A DNA stretch of 7,163 bases from an uncultured Oscillibacter sp. Its GTDB lineage: Bacteria; Bacillota; Clostridia; Oscillospirales; Oscillospiraceae. The notes under the pieces are model-generated. The model saw only the letters and a program-made list of their open reading frames with translations. It made no database searches and was not told the DNA's origin. The translations under genes were made by a program, and so were the position numbers. This document shows, piece by piece, positions 1 to 6,496 of this stretch (the stretch's first letter is position 1; each line of letters opens with the position of its first letter). The stretch lies in the NCBI GenBank assembly GCA_937884915.1, contig CALAAN010000231.1:1-7163 (forward strand), written 5' to 3'.

Positions 1-22
1 GTCAAAAACGCAAGAAAGGCGC

Positions 23-54
23 AAAAAAGCTCTGCCGTTCGGCAGAGCTTTTTT
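23..54 (-). terminator. Intrinsic terminator after rny
   Basis: A perfect 8-bp GC-rich stem (29-36 with 41-48) closes a 4-nt loop and is extended by six A-T pairs on each side. On the minus strand it ends in a run of six T. It begins directly after the RNase Y stop codon (TGA at 56-58). Because the flanks are A-run/T-run symmetric it could also stop transcription arriving from the left on the plus strand. Confidence 0.93.
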
Positions 55-55
55 C

Positions 56-1609
56 TCATTTTGCGTATTCGATGGCGGTCGTCTCGCGCAGGACGTGCAC
101 CTTGATCTGGCCGGGATATTCCATCTCTTCCTCGATCTTCTTGGCAAGCTCGCGCGCCAGAATGACCATCTGGTCCTCGCTGACCTGATCGGGCTTGACC
201 ATCACGCGCACCTCGCGGCCGGCCTGAATGGCGTAGGCCTTCTCGACGCCGGGATAGCTGCCGGTGATCTCCTCAAGCTGCTCGAGGCGCTTGATGTAGT
301 TCTCCAGATTCTCGCGGCGGGCGCCGGGACGGGCGGCAGAGATCGCATCCGCCGCCTGCACGAGGCAGGCAACGATGGTCTGCGGCTCCACGTCGTTGTG
401 GTGCGCCTGCACGGCATGGATGATGTCGTCCTTTTCGTGGTACTTGCGCAAAAATTCGACGCCGAGGGCGACGTGCGTGCCCTCCATCTCGTGGTCGACG
501 GCCTTGCCGATATCGTGCAGCAGACCTGCGCGCTTGGCGGCGTAAACATCCGCGCCCAGCTCGGCGGCCATCATGCCCGCAAGGTGCGAGACCTCGATGG
601 AGTGCTGCAAGACGTTCTGGCCATAGCTCGTGCGGTAATGCAGGCGGCCGAGCATCTTCACAAGCTCGGGGTGCAGGCCGCGGATGCCGGTCTCCAGCAC
701 GGCGCGCTCACCCTCGGACTTGATGATGGCGTCCACCTCGCGGCGGGCCTTGTTGACCATCTCTTCAATGTGCGTGGGATGGATGCGGCCGTCGGCGATG
801 AGCTTTTCGAGCGCCAGGCGCGCGACCTCGCGGCGCACGGGCTCGAAGCACGAGACGGTGATCGCCTCGGGCGTGTCGTCGATGATGAGGTCGACACCCG
901 TGAGCGTTTCGATCGTGCGAATGTTGCGGCCTTCGCGGCCGATGATGCGGCCTTTCATCTCGTCATTGGGCAGGGGCACCACACTGACGGTGATCTCGGC
1001 GACATGGTCGGCAGCGCAGCGCTGGATGGCAGAGGCGACGATCTCGCGGGCGCGGGAATCGGCCTCATCCTTGGCGCGCTGCTCAAGCTCCTTGATCTTG
1101 AGCGCGGTCTCGTGCGTCACTTCGCTCTCGACCTGGTCGATCAGGTACTTCTTGGCGTCTTCGGCAGTAAAACCGGAAATGCGTTCGAGCATTTCGGTCT
1201 GGCTGCGCTTGATGATCTTGATTTCTTCGTTTTCCTTGTCCAGGGCGGCGTGCTTCTGGTTGAGGGCCTCCTCGCGCTTTTCCAGCGCGTCGGTCTTGCG
1301 GTCGAGGTTCTCCTCCTTCTGCTGGAGCCGGCGCTCCTGCTTCTGCTGCTCGGCGCGGCGTTCCTTGACTTCCTTCTCGTATTCGTTTCTGGAGCGCAGG
1401 ATATCTTCCTTTGCCTCCAACATGACTTCGCGTTTCTTGTTTTCAGCGCTCTTGATCGCTTCGTTGACAATACGAAGAGCCTCTTCATCGGCGTTGGAGA
1501 TCTTCTCCTCGGCGCGTTTAGCGGCTCTCTTGCGAATCCAAATACCAAGAAGAATGCCAATGACGAGCGTCCCCACCGCGATAAGCGCAGCGTAGAGATA
1601 GCTGATCAT
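56..1609 (-). CDS. rny: Ribonuclease Y (membrane-anchored endoribonuclease)
   Basis: RNase Y is a membrane-bound endonuclease that starts mRNA decay and processing in many Gram-positive bacteria. The 517-residue product is close to the usual size of about 520. Domains in order: an N-terminal transmembrane helix (about 3-24) followed by basic residues; a long charged coiled coil rich in Glu, Lys, Arg and Gln (about 30-200); a KH RNA-binding domain (about 206-270) with the GREG loop at 224-227; and an HD phosphohydrolase domain with H336 and the catalytic H365-D366 pair, followed by a conserved C-terminal segment. All key residues are present. I chose the ATG at 1609 because it has AGGAGG 6 nt upstream and puts the membrane helix at the extreme N terminus. 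The frame stays open to a TTG at 1711, but that codon lies at the predicted transcription start. The gene has its own promoter and terminator, so it appears monocistronic. Confidence 0.97.
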   Translation of the reverse strand: MISYLYAALIAVGTLVIGILLGIWIRKRAAKRAEEKISNADEEALRIVNEAIKSAENKKREVMLEAKEDILRSRNEYEKEVKERRAEQQKQERRLQQKEENLDRKTDALEKREEALNQKHAALDKENEEIKIIKRSQTEMLERISGFTAEDAKKYLIDQVESEVTHETALKIKELEQRAKDEADSRAREIVASAIQRCAADHVAEITVSVVPLPNDEMKGRIIGREGRNIRTIETLTGVDLIIDDTPEAITVSCFEPVRREVARLALEKLIADGRIHPTHIEEMVNKARREVDAIIKSEGERAVLETGIRGLHPELVKMLGRLHYRTSYGQNVLQHSIEVSHLAGMMAAELGADVYAAKRAGLLHDIGKAVDHEMEGTHVALGVEFLRKYHEKDDIIHAVQAHHNDVEPQTIVACLVQAADAISAARPGARRENLENYIKRLEQLEEITGSYPGVEKAYAIQAGREVRVMVKPDQVSEDQMVILARELAKKIEEEMEYPGQIKVHVLRETTAIEYAK

Positions 1610-1615
1610 GCGATT

Positions 1616-1621
1616 CCTCCT
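1616..1621 (-). promoter_or_regulatory. Ribosome binding site of rny
   Basis: A full AGGAGG lies 6 nt before the ATG at 1609. It decides between this start and the longer open frame reaching 1711. Confidence 0.92.
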
Positions 1622-1676
1622 GTGTGCTTTTTTGATCGATGCGATTGATCTATCGTTGGGTTTTTGAATCATAAAC

Positions 1677-1697
1677 GGGAGATTCCCCTTCTCTCCC
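1677..1697 (-). other. Small hairpin in the rny leader
   Basis: A 6-bp stem pairs GGGAGA (1692-1697) with TCTCCC (1677-1682) around a 9-nt purine-rich loop, close to the predicted 5' end of the rny transcript. It has no T tract, so it is not a terminator. A role in leader stability or regulation is possible but unproven. Confidence 0.4.
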
Positions 1698-1716
1698 CTC
1701 CATAAATCCAAAAAAC

Positions 1717-1745
1717 ATTGTAAACTTTTTATGACCAGCTGTCAA
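1717..1745 (-). promoter_or_regulatory. Sigma-A promoter of rny
   Basis: The -35 box TTGACA (1740-1745) is a perfect match. A 17-bp spacer separates it from the -10 box TACAAT (1717-1722), which matches 5 of 6. The predicted transcription start is near 1710, giving a leader of about 100 nt before the RNase Y start. This is one of the two strongest promoters in the window. Confidence 0.9.
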
Positions 1746-1785
1746 GGAAAAGTCGCGTGCGTAAAATATCGGAAACGGGCGAAGA

Positions 1786-2529
1786 TCACACCGCGATGTA
1801 TGCCTGCGCCGCGTAGCCGAGCTGTCCGCCGTAGCCGACAGCATACCACCCCTGGAAGCTTCCGTAGACCTGCACGCTTTCGCCGTTCGGGATGCTGCCG
1901 ACCACTTCCCCGTCGATGCCGGGGTAGCTTCGCAGGCGCAGGGCCGAGCCCTCGGTCGTGACGACGCCGGTGCGCACGAGCTGCGGGTAGAGAAACGGCA
2001 GGCCGAAATACTCCGTCAGCCCCCGCGCGATGGCCTGCGCCGCGCCGTCGAGGTTGTTTTCGATCCAGCGCGCGTCGTCATAGTTGTCGTGGTAGCCAAG
2101 CTCGATGAGGTTCGCTGGGTATCTGGGCCGCCGCACCTCGCCGAGCGTTGTGGTGGCCTGCGTCGTCACCTTGGACGGCAGCGGGTAGACCTCGCGCAGC
2201 TGCGCAGCGAAGAGCTCGGCGGCGCGCTTACCGTCGTCGCTCGTTGGATAGTAAAAGACGATGATGCCGCGGTTCTTCCCCGCTTGCCCCTCGCCCGAGG
2301 CGTTGGAGTGCAGGGCGAGGTAAAAGTCAAAGCCGCCGAGGCTGTTCGCCTGCGCGATGGACGAAGCGGCGGTCATCTCCGGCGTGTTGCGCACAAAGGA
2401 GATGGTGTTTGCGTAAAGATACGGCTCAAGCGCGTCGGCCAGCAGATTCATCCAGTATTCCTCGCTGCCGCTGCCGTCGACATACGGGTTCCAATCCTGC
2501 GTGGAGGGGCTCAAATAAATTCTGGGCAT
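1786..2529 (-). CDS. N-acetylmuramoyl-L-alanine amidase (Amidase_3 family) with C-terminal SH3-like domain
   Basis: Members of this family cut the bond between MurNAc and L-alanine in peptidoglycan. The 247-residue protein has an Amidase_3 fold over about 1-178: E24 lies where the second zinc ligand normally sits, the LHSNAS motif carries H74, and LIELGYHDN carries the expected catalytic E143. The first zinc ligand, normally the His of a GHGG motif near residue 10, is replaced here by SPSTQ. I recall this variant from clostridial relatives. A bacterial SH3-like domain follows (about 187-247; LRLRSYPG, GWYAVGYGGQLGYA) and probably binds cell wall. No signal peptide or membrane helix is visible, so export is unexplained; release in sporulation or by lysis is possible. 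The ATG at 2529 has GGGAGG 8 nt upstream. The longer frame to a TTG at 2598 starts inside a terminator. No terminator follows; rny begins 176 bp downstream. Confidence 0.85.
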   Translation of the reverse strand: MPRIYLSPSTQDWNPYVDGSGSEEYWMNLLADALEPYLYANTISFVRNTPEMTAASSIAQANSLGGFDFYLALHSNASGEGQAGKNRGIIVFYYPTSDDGKRAAELFAAQLREVYPLPSKVTTQATTTLGEVRRPRYPANLIELGYHDNYDDARWIENNLDGAAQAIARGLTEYFGLPFLYPQLVRTGVVTTEGSALRLRSYPGIDGEVVGSIPNGESVQVYGSFQGWYAVGYGGQLGYAAQAYIAV

Positions 2530-2537
2530 GTGCAAAA

Positions 2538-2543
2538 CCTCCC
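2538..2543 (-). promoter_or_regulatory. Ribosome binding site of the amidase gene
   Basis: GGGAGG lies 8 nt before the ATG at 2529 and supports that start over the upstream TTG at 2598. Confidence 0.8.
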
Positions 2544-2552
2544 GTCGCTTCC

Positions 2553-2581
2553 AGCCTATGCTTGAAGAACGGCGTACATGC
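2553..2581 (-). promoter_or_regulatory. Possible sigma-E-like promoter of the amidase gene
   Basis: The short gap between the upstream terminator and the amidase holds no good sigma-A promoter. It does hold GCATGTA (2575-2581), 14 bp, then CATAGGCT (2553-2560). Against the sporulation sigma-E consensus as I remember it (KMATATT, about 14 bp, CATACAHT) these match 5 of 7 and 6 of 8. A transcript from here would have a leader of roughly 20 nt containing the ribosome binding site. The match is suggestive only. Confidence 0.3.
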
Positions 2582-2583
2582 AA

Positions 2584-2611
2584 AAAAGAGACCGCCAAAG
2601 CGGTCTCTTTT
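2584..2611 (-). terminator. Intrinsic terminator of the TRAP transporter operon
   Basis: A perfect 12-bp stem (2584-2595 with 2600-2611) has a 4-nt loop and runs into six T on the minus strand (2582-2587). It lies about 20 bp after the stop codon of the fused permease and ends the three-gene transporter operon before the amidase. Confidence 0.93.
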
Positions 2612-2631
2612 CATTCGCAGGATGCTTTGCG

Positions 2632-4791
2632 TTACACGGACGCAGCGGCCTTGTCCTTTTTGTTCTCGATACGCTGGAGAACGAGAACGACAACCAACAC
2701 CGCAAGGCCAGCAAGGTCGGTGACCGTGCCGGGGATGACCATCAGCAGACCGCCGATAACCAGTGCGACACGGCTGATCGCCTTCATGTCGCGGATCAGA
2801 TAGCCCATCAGGCCCGCGGCGATGGACGCCATACCGAGGGTCGCGGAGATGACGATGGAGGCGACGCTCAGGAAGTTGACGTCGCTGCCGACGAAGATCA
2901 ACGCGTTGTTATAGGCAAAGATATAGGGGATGATGAACGCCGCAATCGCGAGACGGGTCGCGTTCCAGGCGGTCTTCATCGGGGGAGCCTTGGCGATGGC
3001 GGAGCCTGCGTAGGCAGCCAGCGCGACGGGCGGGGTGATGTCTGCGACGATACCGAAGTAGAAGCAGAACATGTGGGCAGCCATCAGGTTGAGACCCATA
3101 CCGGAGGCAAGGATCGGCGCGCAGGTGGTCGCCATGATGATGTAGTTCGCGGTGGTGGGAACGCCCATGCCGAGCACGATGCAGCAGAGCATCGTCAGCA
3201 CGAGAGCGATGATCAGATGACCGTTGGACAGGCCGACGATCGCGCCGATGAGCACCTGGCCGAGGCCGGTCATGGTGACGACACCGGCGATGATACCGGC
3301 CATACCGCAGGCGATACCGACGCTCAGGCAGTTCTTGCCGCCGTTTTCAAATGCGTCGATGATGGTGGGCAGGCTCTTGACGTTGGGCTTGCTGATGGCG
3401 TAGTTGATCGCCATCAGCACGACCGCGATGACGAGGCAGATCGTGGTGCCGTGCTCACCCATGAAGGTGCCCGGCTCGAAGCTGCGGCTCATGAGCGTCA
3501 TATAAAGCAGCGGAATCAGGGGGATGGCCATGACAAGCTTCTTCTTGCCCTCTTCGCGGCTGATCATGGCGACGACCACGCAGTAGAGGGTCGCGTACAC
3601 GGCGGCGGTGGCCATCGTGAAGCCGATCATGATCATGTAGACCAGAACGACCAGCGGGAGGATGAGGTAGATCTGCGGGAGCAGGATCTTCCACTTGGGG
3701 AGCTCTTCGCGGGGCAGGCCCTTGAGGCCGAGCTTCTTGGCCTTGAAGTGCACGCCGAGGAAGATGCCGAGGAAGTACAGGAATGCGGGCAGGATCGCAC
3801 GCACGATGATATCAGCATAGGGAACGCCGACCATTTCCGCCATCAGGAACGCCGCAGCGCCCATGATCGGGGGCATGATCTGGCCGCCGGTGGAGGACGC
3901 AGCCTCGACCGCGCCGGCGAACTCGGGAGGATAGCCGGTCTTCTTCATCATCGGGATGGTGACGGAGCCGGTGGTCACGGTGTTGCCGACGGAGGAACCG
4001 GAGACCATACCGCAGAGGGCAGAGGAAACGACCGCGACCTTTGCAGGACCGCCGCTCGCCCAGCCGACCAGCGCGTTCGCGCAGTCGATGAAGAAGCTTG
4101 CAACACCTGTGGCCTCGAGGAAGGCGCCGAAGATGACGAACAGCGCGATGTAGGTCGAGCAGACGCCGATCGGGGTGCCGAGGATACCGGTCGTGGTGTA
4201 GAAGAGGTTATACATGACGGTCTTCAAGTCCTTACCCGCGCCGATGAAGGCGTAGAGCACGAACACACTCGCCACGCAGATGATCGGCATACCGACCACG
4301 CGGCGGCAGCACTCAACGAGGATCAAAGTACCGACGATTGCAAATACGATCAGAAGAGGAATGGACATGCCGCCGATATTCACGACAAAGACCTTCTGGA
4401 TACGGGTACCGGCAGACACAATCTTTTCAAGATTCAGAGGGTAGAAGAGGAAGCAGAACGCGCCGACTGCCGCCATGACGATATCGTACCAGGGCATGTA
4501 GTTGACCTTCTGAGAACCCTTCTTGATGGGGTAGTAGATGAACACGAGAATGATGACCAGGCCGAGGAAGAGCGGGCGGCGCGCACGCTCGTCCATCTTG
4601 ATCCACATGTTCATCACGATCAGGAAAATACCGAACAGTGCCGTAAAGATACGCAGGATCTTGCGGGGAGTCCCCTCCCAGACACGCGTGTTCGACTCAC
4701 GGTCGTACTTTTTCATTATTGCGTCGACGTCTTCCATGGTGCCGACGTCGGCGTCTACTGCAGCATTGTTGAGCTTTTCATTTTCAGCCAT
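2632..4791 (-). CDS. TRAP transporter fused permease (DctQ-DctM fusion, TAXI type)
   Basis: This is the membrane part of a tripartite ATP-independent periplasmic (TRAP) transporter: an ion-driven importer that takes solute from an extracellular binding protein. The 719-residue protein fuses the small DctQ-like part to the large DctM-like part, as usual for TAXI systems. After a charged cytoplasmic N terminus (1-44) come hydrophobic helices at about 45-63, 73-88, 102-120 and 142-160, then the large multi-helix domain. Hallmarks of the large domain are GMVSGSSVGNTVTTGSVTIP (261-280), TGGQIMPPIMGAAAF (301-315), GMGVPTTANY (541-550) and ADITPPVALAAYAGS (583-597). The last 90 or so residues, with further helices, resemble the C-terminal domain often found on fused TRAP permeases. 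The ATG at 4791 has AGGAGG 11 nt upstream. It is the last gene of the operon, 43 nt after the DUF1850 gene. Substrate cannot be read from the sequence. Confidence 0.95.
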   Translation of the reverse strand: MAENEKLNNAAVDADVGTMEDVDAIMKKYDRESNTRVWEGTPRKILRIFTALFGIFLIVMNMWIKMDERARRPLFLGLVIILVFIYYPIKKGSQKVNYMPWYDIVMAAVGAFCFLFYPLNLEKIVSAGTRIQKVFVVNIGGMSIPLLIVFAIVGTLILVECCRRVVGMPIICVASVFVLYAFIGAGKDLKTVMYNLFYTTTGILGTPIGVCSTYIALFVIFGAFLEATGVASFFIDCANALVGWASGGPAKVAVVSSALCGMVSGSSVGNTVTTGSVTIPMMKKTGYPPEFAGAVEAASSTGGQIMPPIMGAAAFLMAEMVGVPYADIIVRAILPAFLYFLGIFLGVHFKAKKLGLKGLPREELPKWKILLPQIYLILPLVVLVYMIMIGFTMATAAVYATLYCVVVAMISREEGKKKLVMAIPLIPLLYMTLMSRSFEPGTFMGEHGTTICLVIAVVLMAINYAISKPNVKSLPTIIDAFENGGKNCLSVGIACGMAGIIAGVVTMTGLGQVLIGAIVGLSNGHLIIALVLTMLCCIVLGMGVPTTANYIIMATTCAPILASGMGLNLMAAHMFCFYFGIVADITPPVALAAYAGSAIAKAPPMKTAWNATRLAIAAFIIPYIFAYNNALIFVGSDVNFLSVASIVISATLGMASIAAGLMGYLIRDMKAISRVALVIGGLLMVIPGTVTDLAGLAVLVVVLVLQRIENKKDKAAASV

Positions 4792-4802
4792 GATGCAATT
4801 TT

Positions 4803-4808
4803 CCTCCT
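4803..4808 (-). promoter_or_regulatory. Ribosome binding site of the fused permease gene
   Basis: AGGAGG lies 11 nt before the ATG at 4791, a slightly long spacing. With its own full site the permease does not depend on translation of the preceding DUF1850 gene. Confidence 0.8.
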
Positions 4809-4834
4809 AATTCTATTTGAGAGCGTCCGTGCGC

Positions 4835-5347
4835 TCAGACGAGCCAGAATTCGTAATTAAAACGCACAGGCGCGTTTTTTCCACACAAATCACGCAGACT
4901 GACATCCTCGCCGTTTACATTGAGCACATGGTCGGAGACCGTGCCGACAATGTAACCGACGTTTGTCCTGTCCTGATGGATATTTCGGATGACCATTGCC
5001 CAGCCCTTGTGATCGGGGCGGTCCACATAGACCTTGTCAAGCGTTTCGCCGGGGTTAAGCTCCGTCTGCACGCCTGCGCCAAAGGAGCAGTAGGTCGTCT
5101 CCTCCACATAGATCGTTTTGTTTTCGATCTCGTAGGTATCGGTCAGGGGGTATTTGTTTACGGAATGGATAAAGGTCACGGAAAAGCGGTCTCCCTCGCC
5201 CATTTTGTACCGGGCGTAGACCTCGCCGGTGTCGCGGTTGCGCAATGTCAGGTAGTAGCCGGAGCGAGGAAGAACTACAGCGGCCGCTGCAATAATCGTT
5301 AGTATTGCAGCGGCCGCAATTATGTATTTCCGCAGATGAGAATTCAC
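4835..5347 (-). CDS. DUF1850 domain protein of the TAXI-TRAP cassette
   Basis: The 170-residue protein has a short basic N terminus, one Ala/Ile-rich transmembrane helix or uncleaved signal (about 9-27), and an extracytoplasmic DUF1850 domain. The recognisable signatures are TFIHSVNKYPLTDTYEI (58-74) and the ETTYCSFGAG stretch (83-92). DUF1850 genes recur beside TAXI receptors and fused TRAP permeases, but no molecular role is established. From its place outside the membrane it might help receptor-permease contact or complex stability; that is inference. The start is GTG at 5347, 24 nt after the receptor gene's stop. No good Shine-Dalgarno sequence precedes it (only GGA about 20 nt upstream), and no in-frame alternative start exists upstream, so expression may be low or depend on translation of the gene before it. 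A strong hairpin lies within the first 70 nt of the coding sequence. Confidence 0.88.
   Translation of the reverse strand: MNSHLRKYIIAAAAILTIIAAAAVVLPRSGYYLTLRNRDTGEVYARYKMGEGDRFSVTFIHSVNKYPLTDTYEIENKTIYVEETTYCSFGAGVQTELNPGETLDKVYVDRPDHKGWAMVIRNIHQDRTNVGYIVGTVSDHVLNVNGEDVSLRDLCGKNAPVRFNYEFWLV
5280..5317 (-). repeat. Perfect 15-bp inverted repeat inside the DUF1850 gene
   Basis: Arms 5280-5294 and 5303-5317 are exact reverse complements around an 8-nt loop. Each arm also contains the palindrome GCGGCCGC (5280-5287 and 5310-5317), so each can pair with itself or with the other. In protein the repeat reads as two Ala-rich runs of the membrane helix (residues 11-23). In mRNA it would form a very stable hairpin starting 30 nt after the GTG start codon. 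It has no T tract and is not a terminator. Confidence 0.9.
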
Positions 5348-5371
5348 GTCAATACACGGTAGCGATCCTGC

Positions 5372-6361
5372 TTACAGGACGCCAACTTCCTTGTAGTACT
5401 TCTCAGCACCGGGATGCAGGGTAACGGTAGCGCCGGAGCAGGCAGTCTTGGGATCGAGGAAGCCGAACTTGGCGTGGCCTTCGGTCAGAGCGTCCTTGTT
5501 GTCGAACATGGCCTTGAGCAGCTCATAGACGACATCCTCGCTCAGATCCTCGGAGGCAACGAGAGTAGCCTGGATAGCGACGCAGGTGACATCCTTGTCC
5601 TGACCGGTGTAGGTGCCGGCAGCCAAGTCGTCGCGGATCAGGAACGGATAGGCCTCCTGGATGGCCGCGAGCTCTTCATCGCTCAGGGAGACGAGGTTGA
5701 TGGTGTTGGTGGTGGCATAGTCGACGATAGCGGTCGTGGGAGCACCGGCGACGGTGAAGGCGGCATCGATCTTGCCGTCCTTGAGCTGGTCAACGCCATC
5801 CTGGAAGGAGCCGTTCACCGCATTGACGTCGTCCTTGCTCAGGCCAGCGGCGCTGAGGACCTGCCAGGCGTTGATCTCGGTACCGGAACCGACGTCACCG
5901 ACGCAGACGGTCTTGCCCTTGAGGTCAGACACGGAGTTGATGCCGGGCTTGGCAAGGATCTGAACGGTCTCGTTGTAGATACCGGCGACCCACAGAGCGT
6001 TGGTCTCGGGAGCGCCGTCGAAGGAGTTGGTGCCTTCGTGCGCGTAGTTGATAACGTCGGACTGCAGAATGGCCATCTGAGCCTCGCCGTCGGTGATCAT
6101 GTTGACGTTCGCGACGGAAGCGCCGGTGGACTCAACATTGAGGGTGGAGAGGGTCAGCTTGTCATTCAGGATGGTCTGCATGACGCCGCCGACAGCATAG
6201 TAGGTGCCGGAGGTACCGCCGGTCGCCAGAGTGATCGCAACGGGGGAGCTGGAATCGCCGTCGCCGACGCTGTTCTGGCTGTCGTCCGTCTTCTCACCGC
6301 TGCAGGCGACCAGTGCGAAGACCATCGCGAGAGAGAGGATCAGAGCTAAAAACTTTTTCAT
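5372..6361 (-). CDS. TAXI family TRAP transporter solute receptor (lipoprotein)
   Basis: This is the extracellular binding protein that delivers solute to the fused permease. The 329-residue precursor has a lipoprotein signal peptide: MKK, a hydrophobic core, and the lipobox LVAC, with C20 as the expected lipidated residue. An acidic, Ser-rich linker (about 21-40) follows. The mature part carries TAXI hallmarks: ATGGTSGTYYAVGG (46-59), the VESTGASVANVNMI stretch, AQMAILQSDV, VGDVGSGTEINA, AAFTVAGAPT, and a C-terminal HPGAEKYYKEVG. The ATG at 6361 has AAGGAG 7 nt upstream and places the signal peptide at the N terminus; the frame continues to a GTG at 6409, which would bury the signal. It is the first gene of the operon, with a leader of about 130 nt. 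Characterised TAXI receptors bind compounds such as glutamate or 2-oxoglutarate, but the ligand here is unknown. Confidence 0.95.
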   Translation of the reverse strand: MKKFLALILSLAMVFALVACSGEKTDDSQNSVGDGDSSSPVAITLATGGTSGTYYAVGGVMQTILNDKLTLSTLNVESTGASVANVNMITDGEAQMAILQSDVINYAHEGTNSFDGAPETNALWVAGIYNETVQILAKPGINSVSDLKGKTVCVGDVGSGTEINAWQVLSAAGLSKDDVNAVNGSFQDGVDQLKDGKIDAAFTVAGAPTTAIVDYATTNTINLVSLSDEELAAIQEAYPFLIRDDLAAGTYTGQDKDVTCVAIQATLVASEDLSEDVVYELLKAMFDNKDALTEGHAKFGFLDPKTACSGATVTLHPGAEKYYKEVGVL

Positions 6362-6368
6362 ACGCAAT

Positions 6369-6374
6369 CTCCTT
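6369..6374 (-). promoter_or_regulatory. Ribosome binding site of the TAXI receptor gene
   Basis: AAGGAG lies 7 nt before the ATG at 6361 and supports the start that gives an N-terminal lipoprotein signal. Confidence 0.88.
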
Positions 6375-6410
6375 TTTGATTCTTCCGGCATCCACCGCTT
6401 CACCTGCACA

Positions 6411-6440
6411 TGCTCCGCCGCGTGGGGGCGCTTCGGAGCA
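6411..6440 (-). other. GC-rich hairpin in the TAXI-TRAP operon leader
   Basis: TGCTCCG (6434-6440) pairs with CGGAGCA (6411-6417). A further GCG/CGC 3-bp stem sits inside across a small AA/GG internal loop, around a CCCCCA apical loop. The hairpin lies in the leader about 40 nt before the ribosome binding site and has no T tract. Part of its upstream arm can instead pair with sequence further upstream in the leader. Confidence 0.55.
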
Positions 6441-6455
6441 CCCGCGTTGGAGAAG

Positions 6456-6467
6456 CGTTGAATTCCG
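6456..6467 (-). repeat. 12-bp direct repeat, copy downstream of the TRAP promoter
   Basis: CGGAATTCAACG on the minus strand is identical to the copy at 6562-6573. It lies about 25-35 nt downstream of the predicted transcription start and contains the palindrome GAATTC. With the other copy it brackets the promoter; an operator role is inferred. Confidence 0.6.
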
Positions 6468-6496
6468 AAATTTACTTGCCTCTTTCAGGCAGCCTC

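Noticed and set aside
95..1648. A 517-codon open frame on the plus strand opposite rny
   Set aside because: It mirrors the rny coding sequence in GC-rich codons, giving low-complexity Leu/Ala/Asp-rich protein with no domain. RNase Y on the minus strand is certain.
1610..1711. An N-terminal extension of RNase Y by 34 residues starting at TTG 1711
   Set aside because: The TTG sits at the predicted transcription start, only 5 bp after the -10 box, with no ribosome binding site. The ATG at 1609 has AGGAGG and gives the usual N-terminal membrane helix.
2530..2598. An N-terminal extension of the amidase to TTG 2598
   Set aside because: The start would lie inside the loop of the upstream terminator, and the family begins directly with the MPRIYLSPST strand.
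4821..4836. A small hairpin (GAGCG/CGCTC) between the DUF1850 and permease genes
   Set aside because: Only 5 bp with no T tract; too weak to call a terminator or control element, and it overlaps the stop codon of the DUF1850 gene.
2578..4860. A 760-codon open frame on the plus strand opposite the permease gene
   Set aside because: It is the antisense of a membrane protein: its product is an implausible Asp/His/Arg/Glu-rich string with no domain, and it starts at the edge of a terminator hairpin. The minus-strand permease carries all family motifs and a ribosome binding site.
5414..6349. A 311-codon open frame on the plus strand opposite the TAXI receptor
   Set aside because: Gly/Val/Asp-rich shadow of the receptor frame, with no recognisable domain or start signal.
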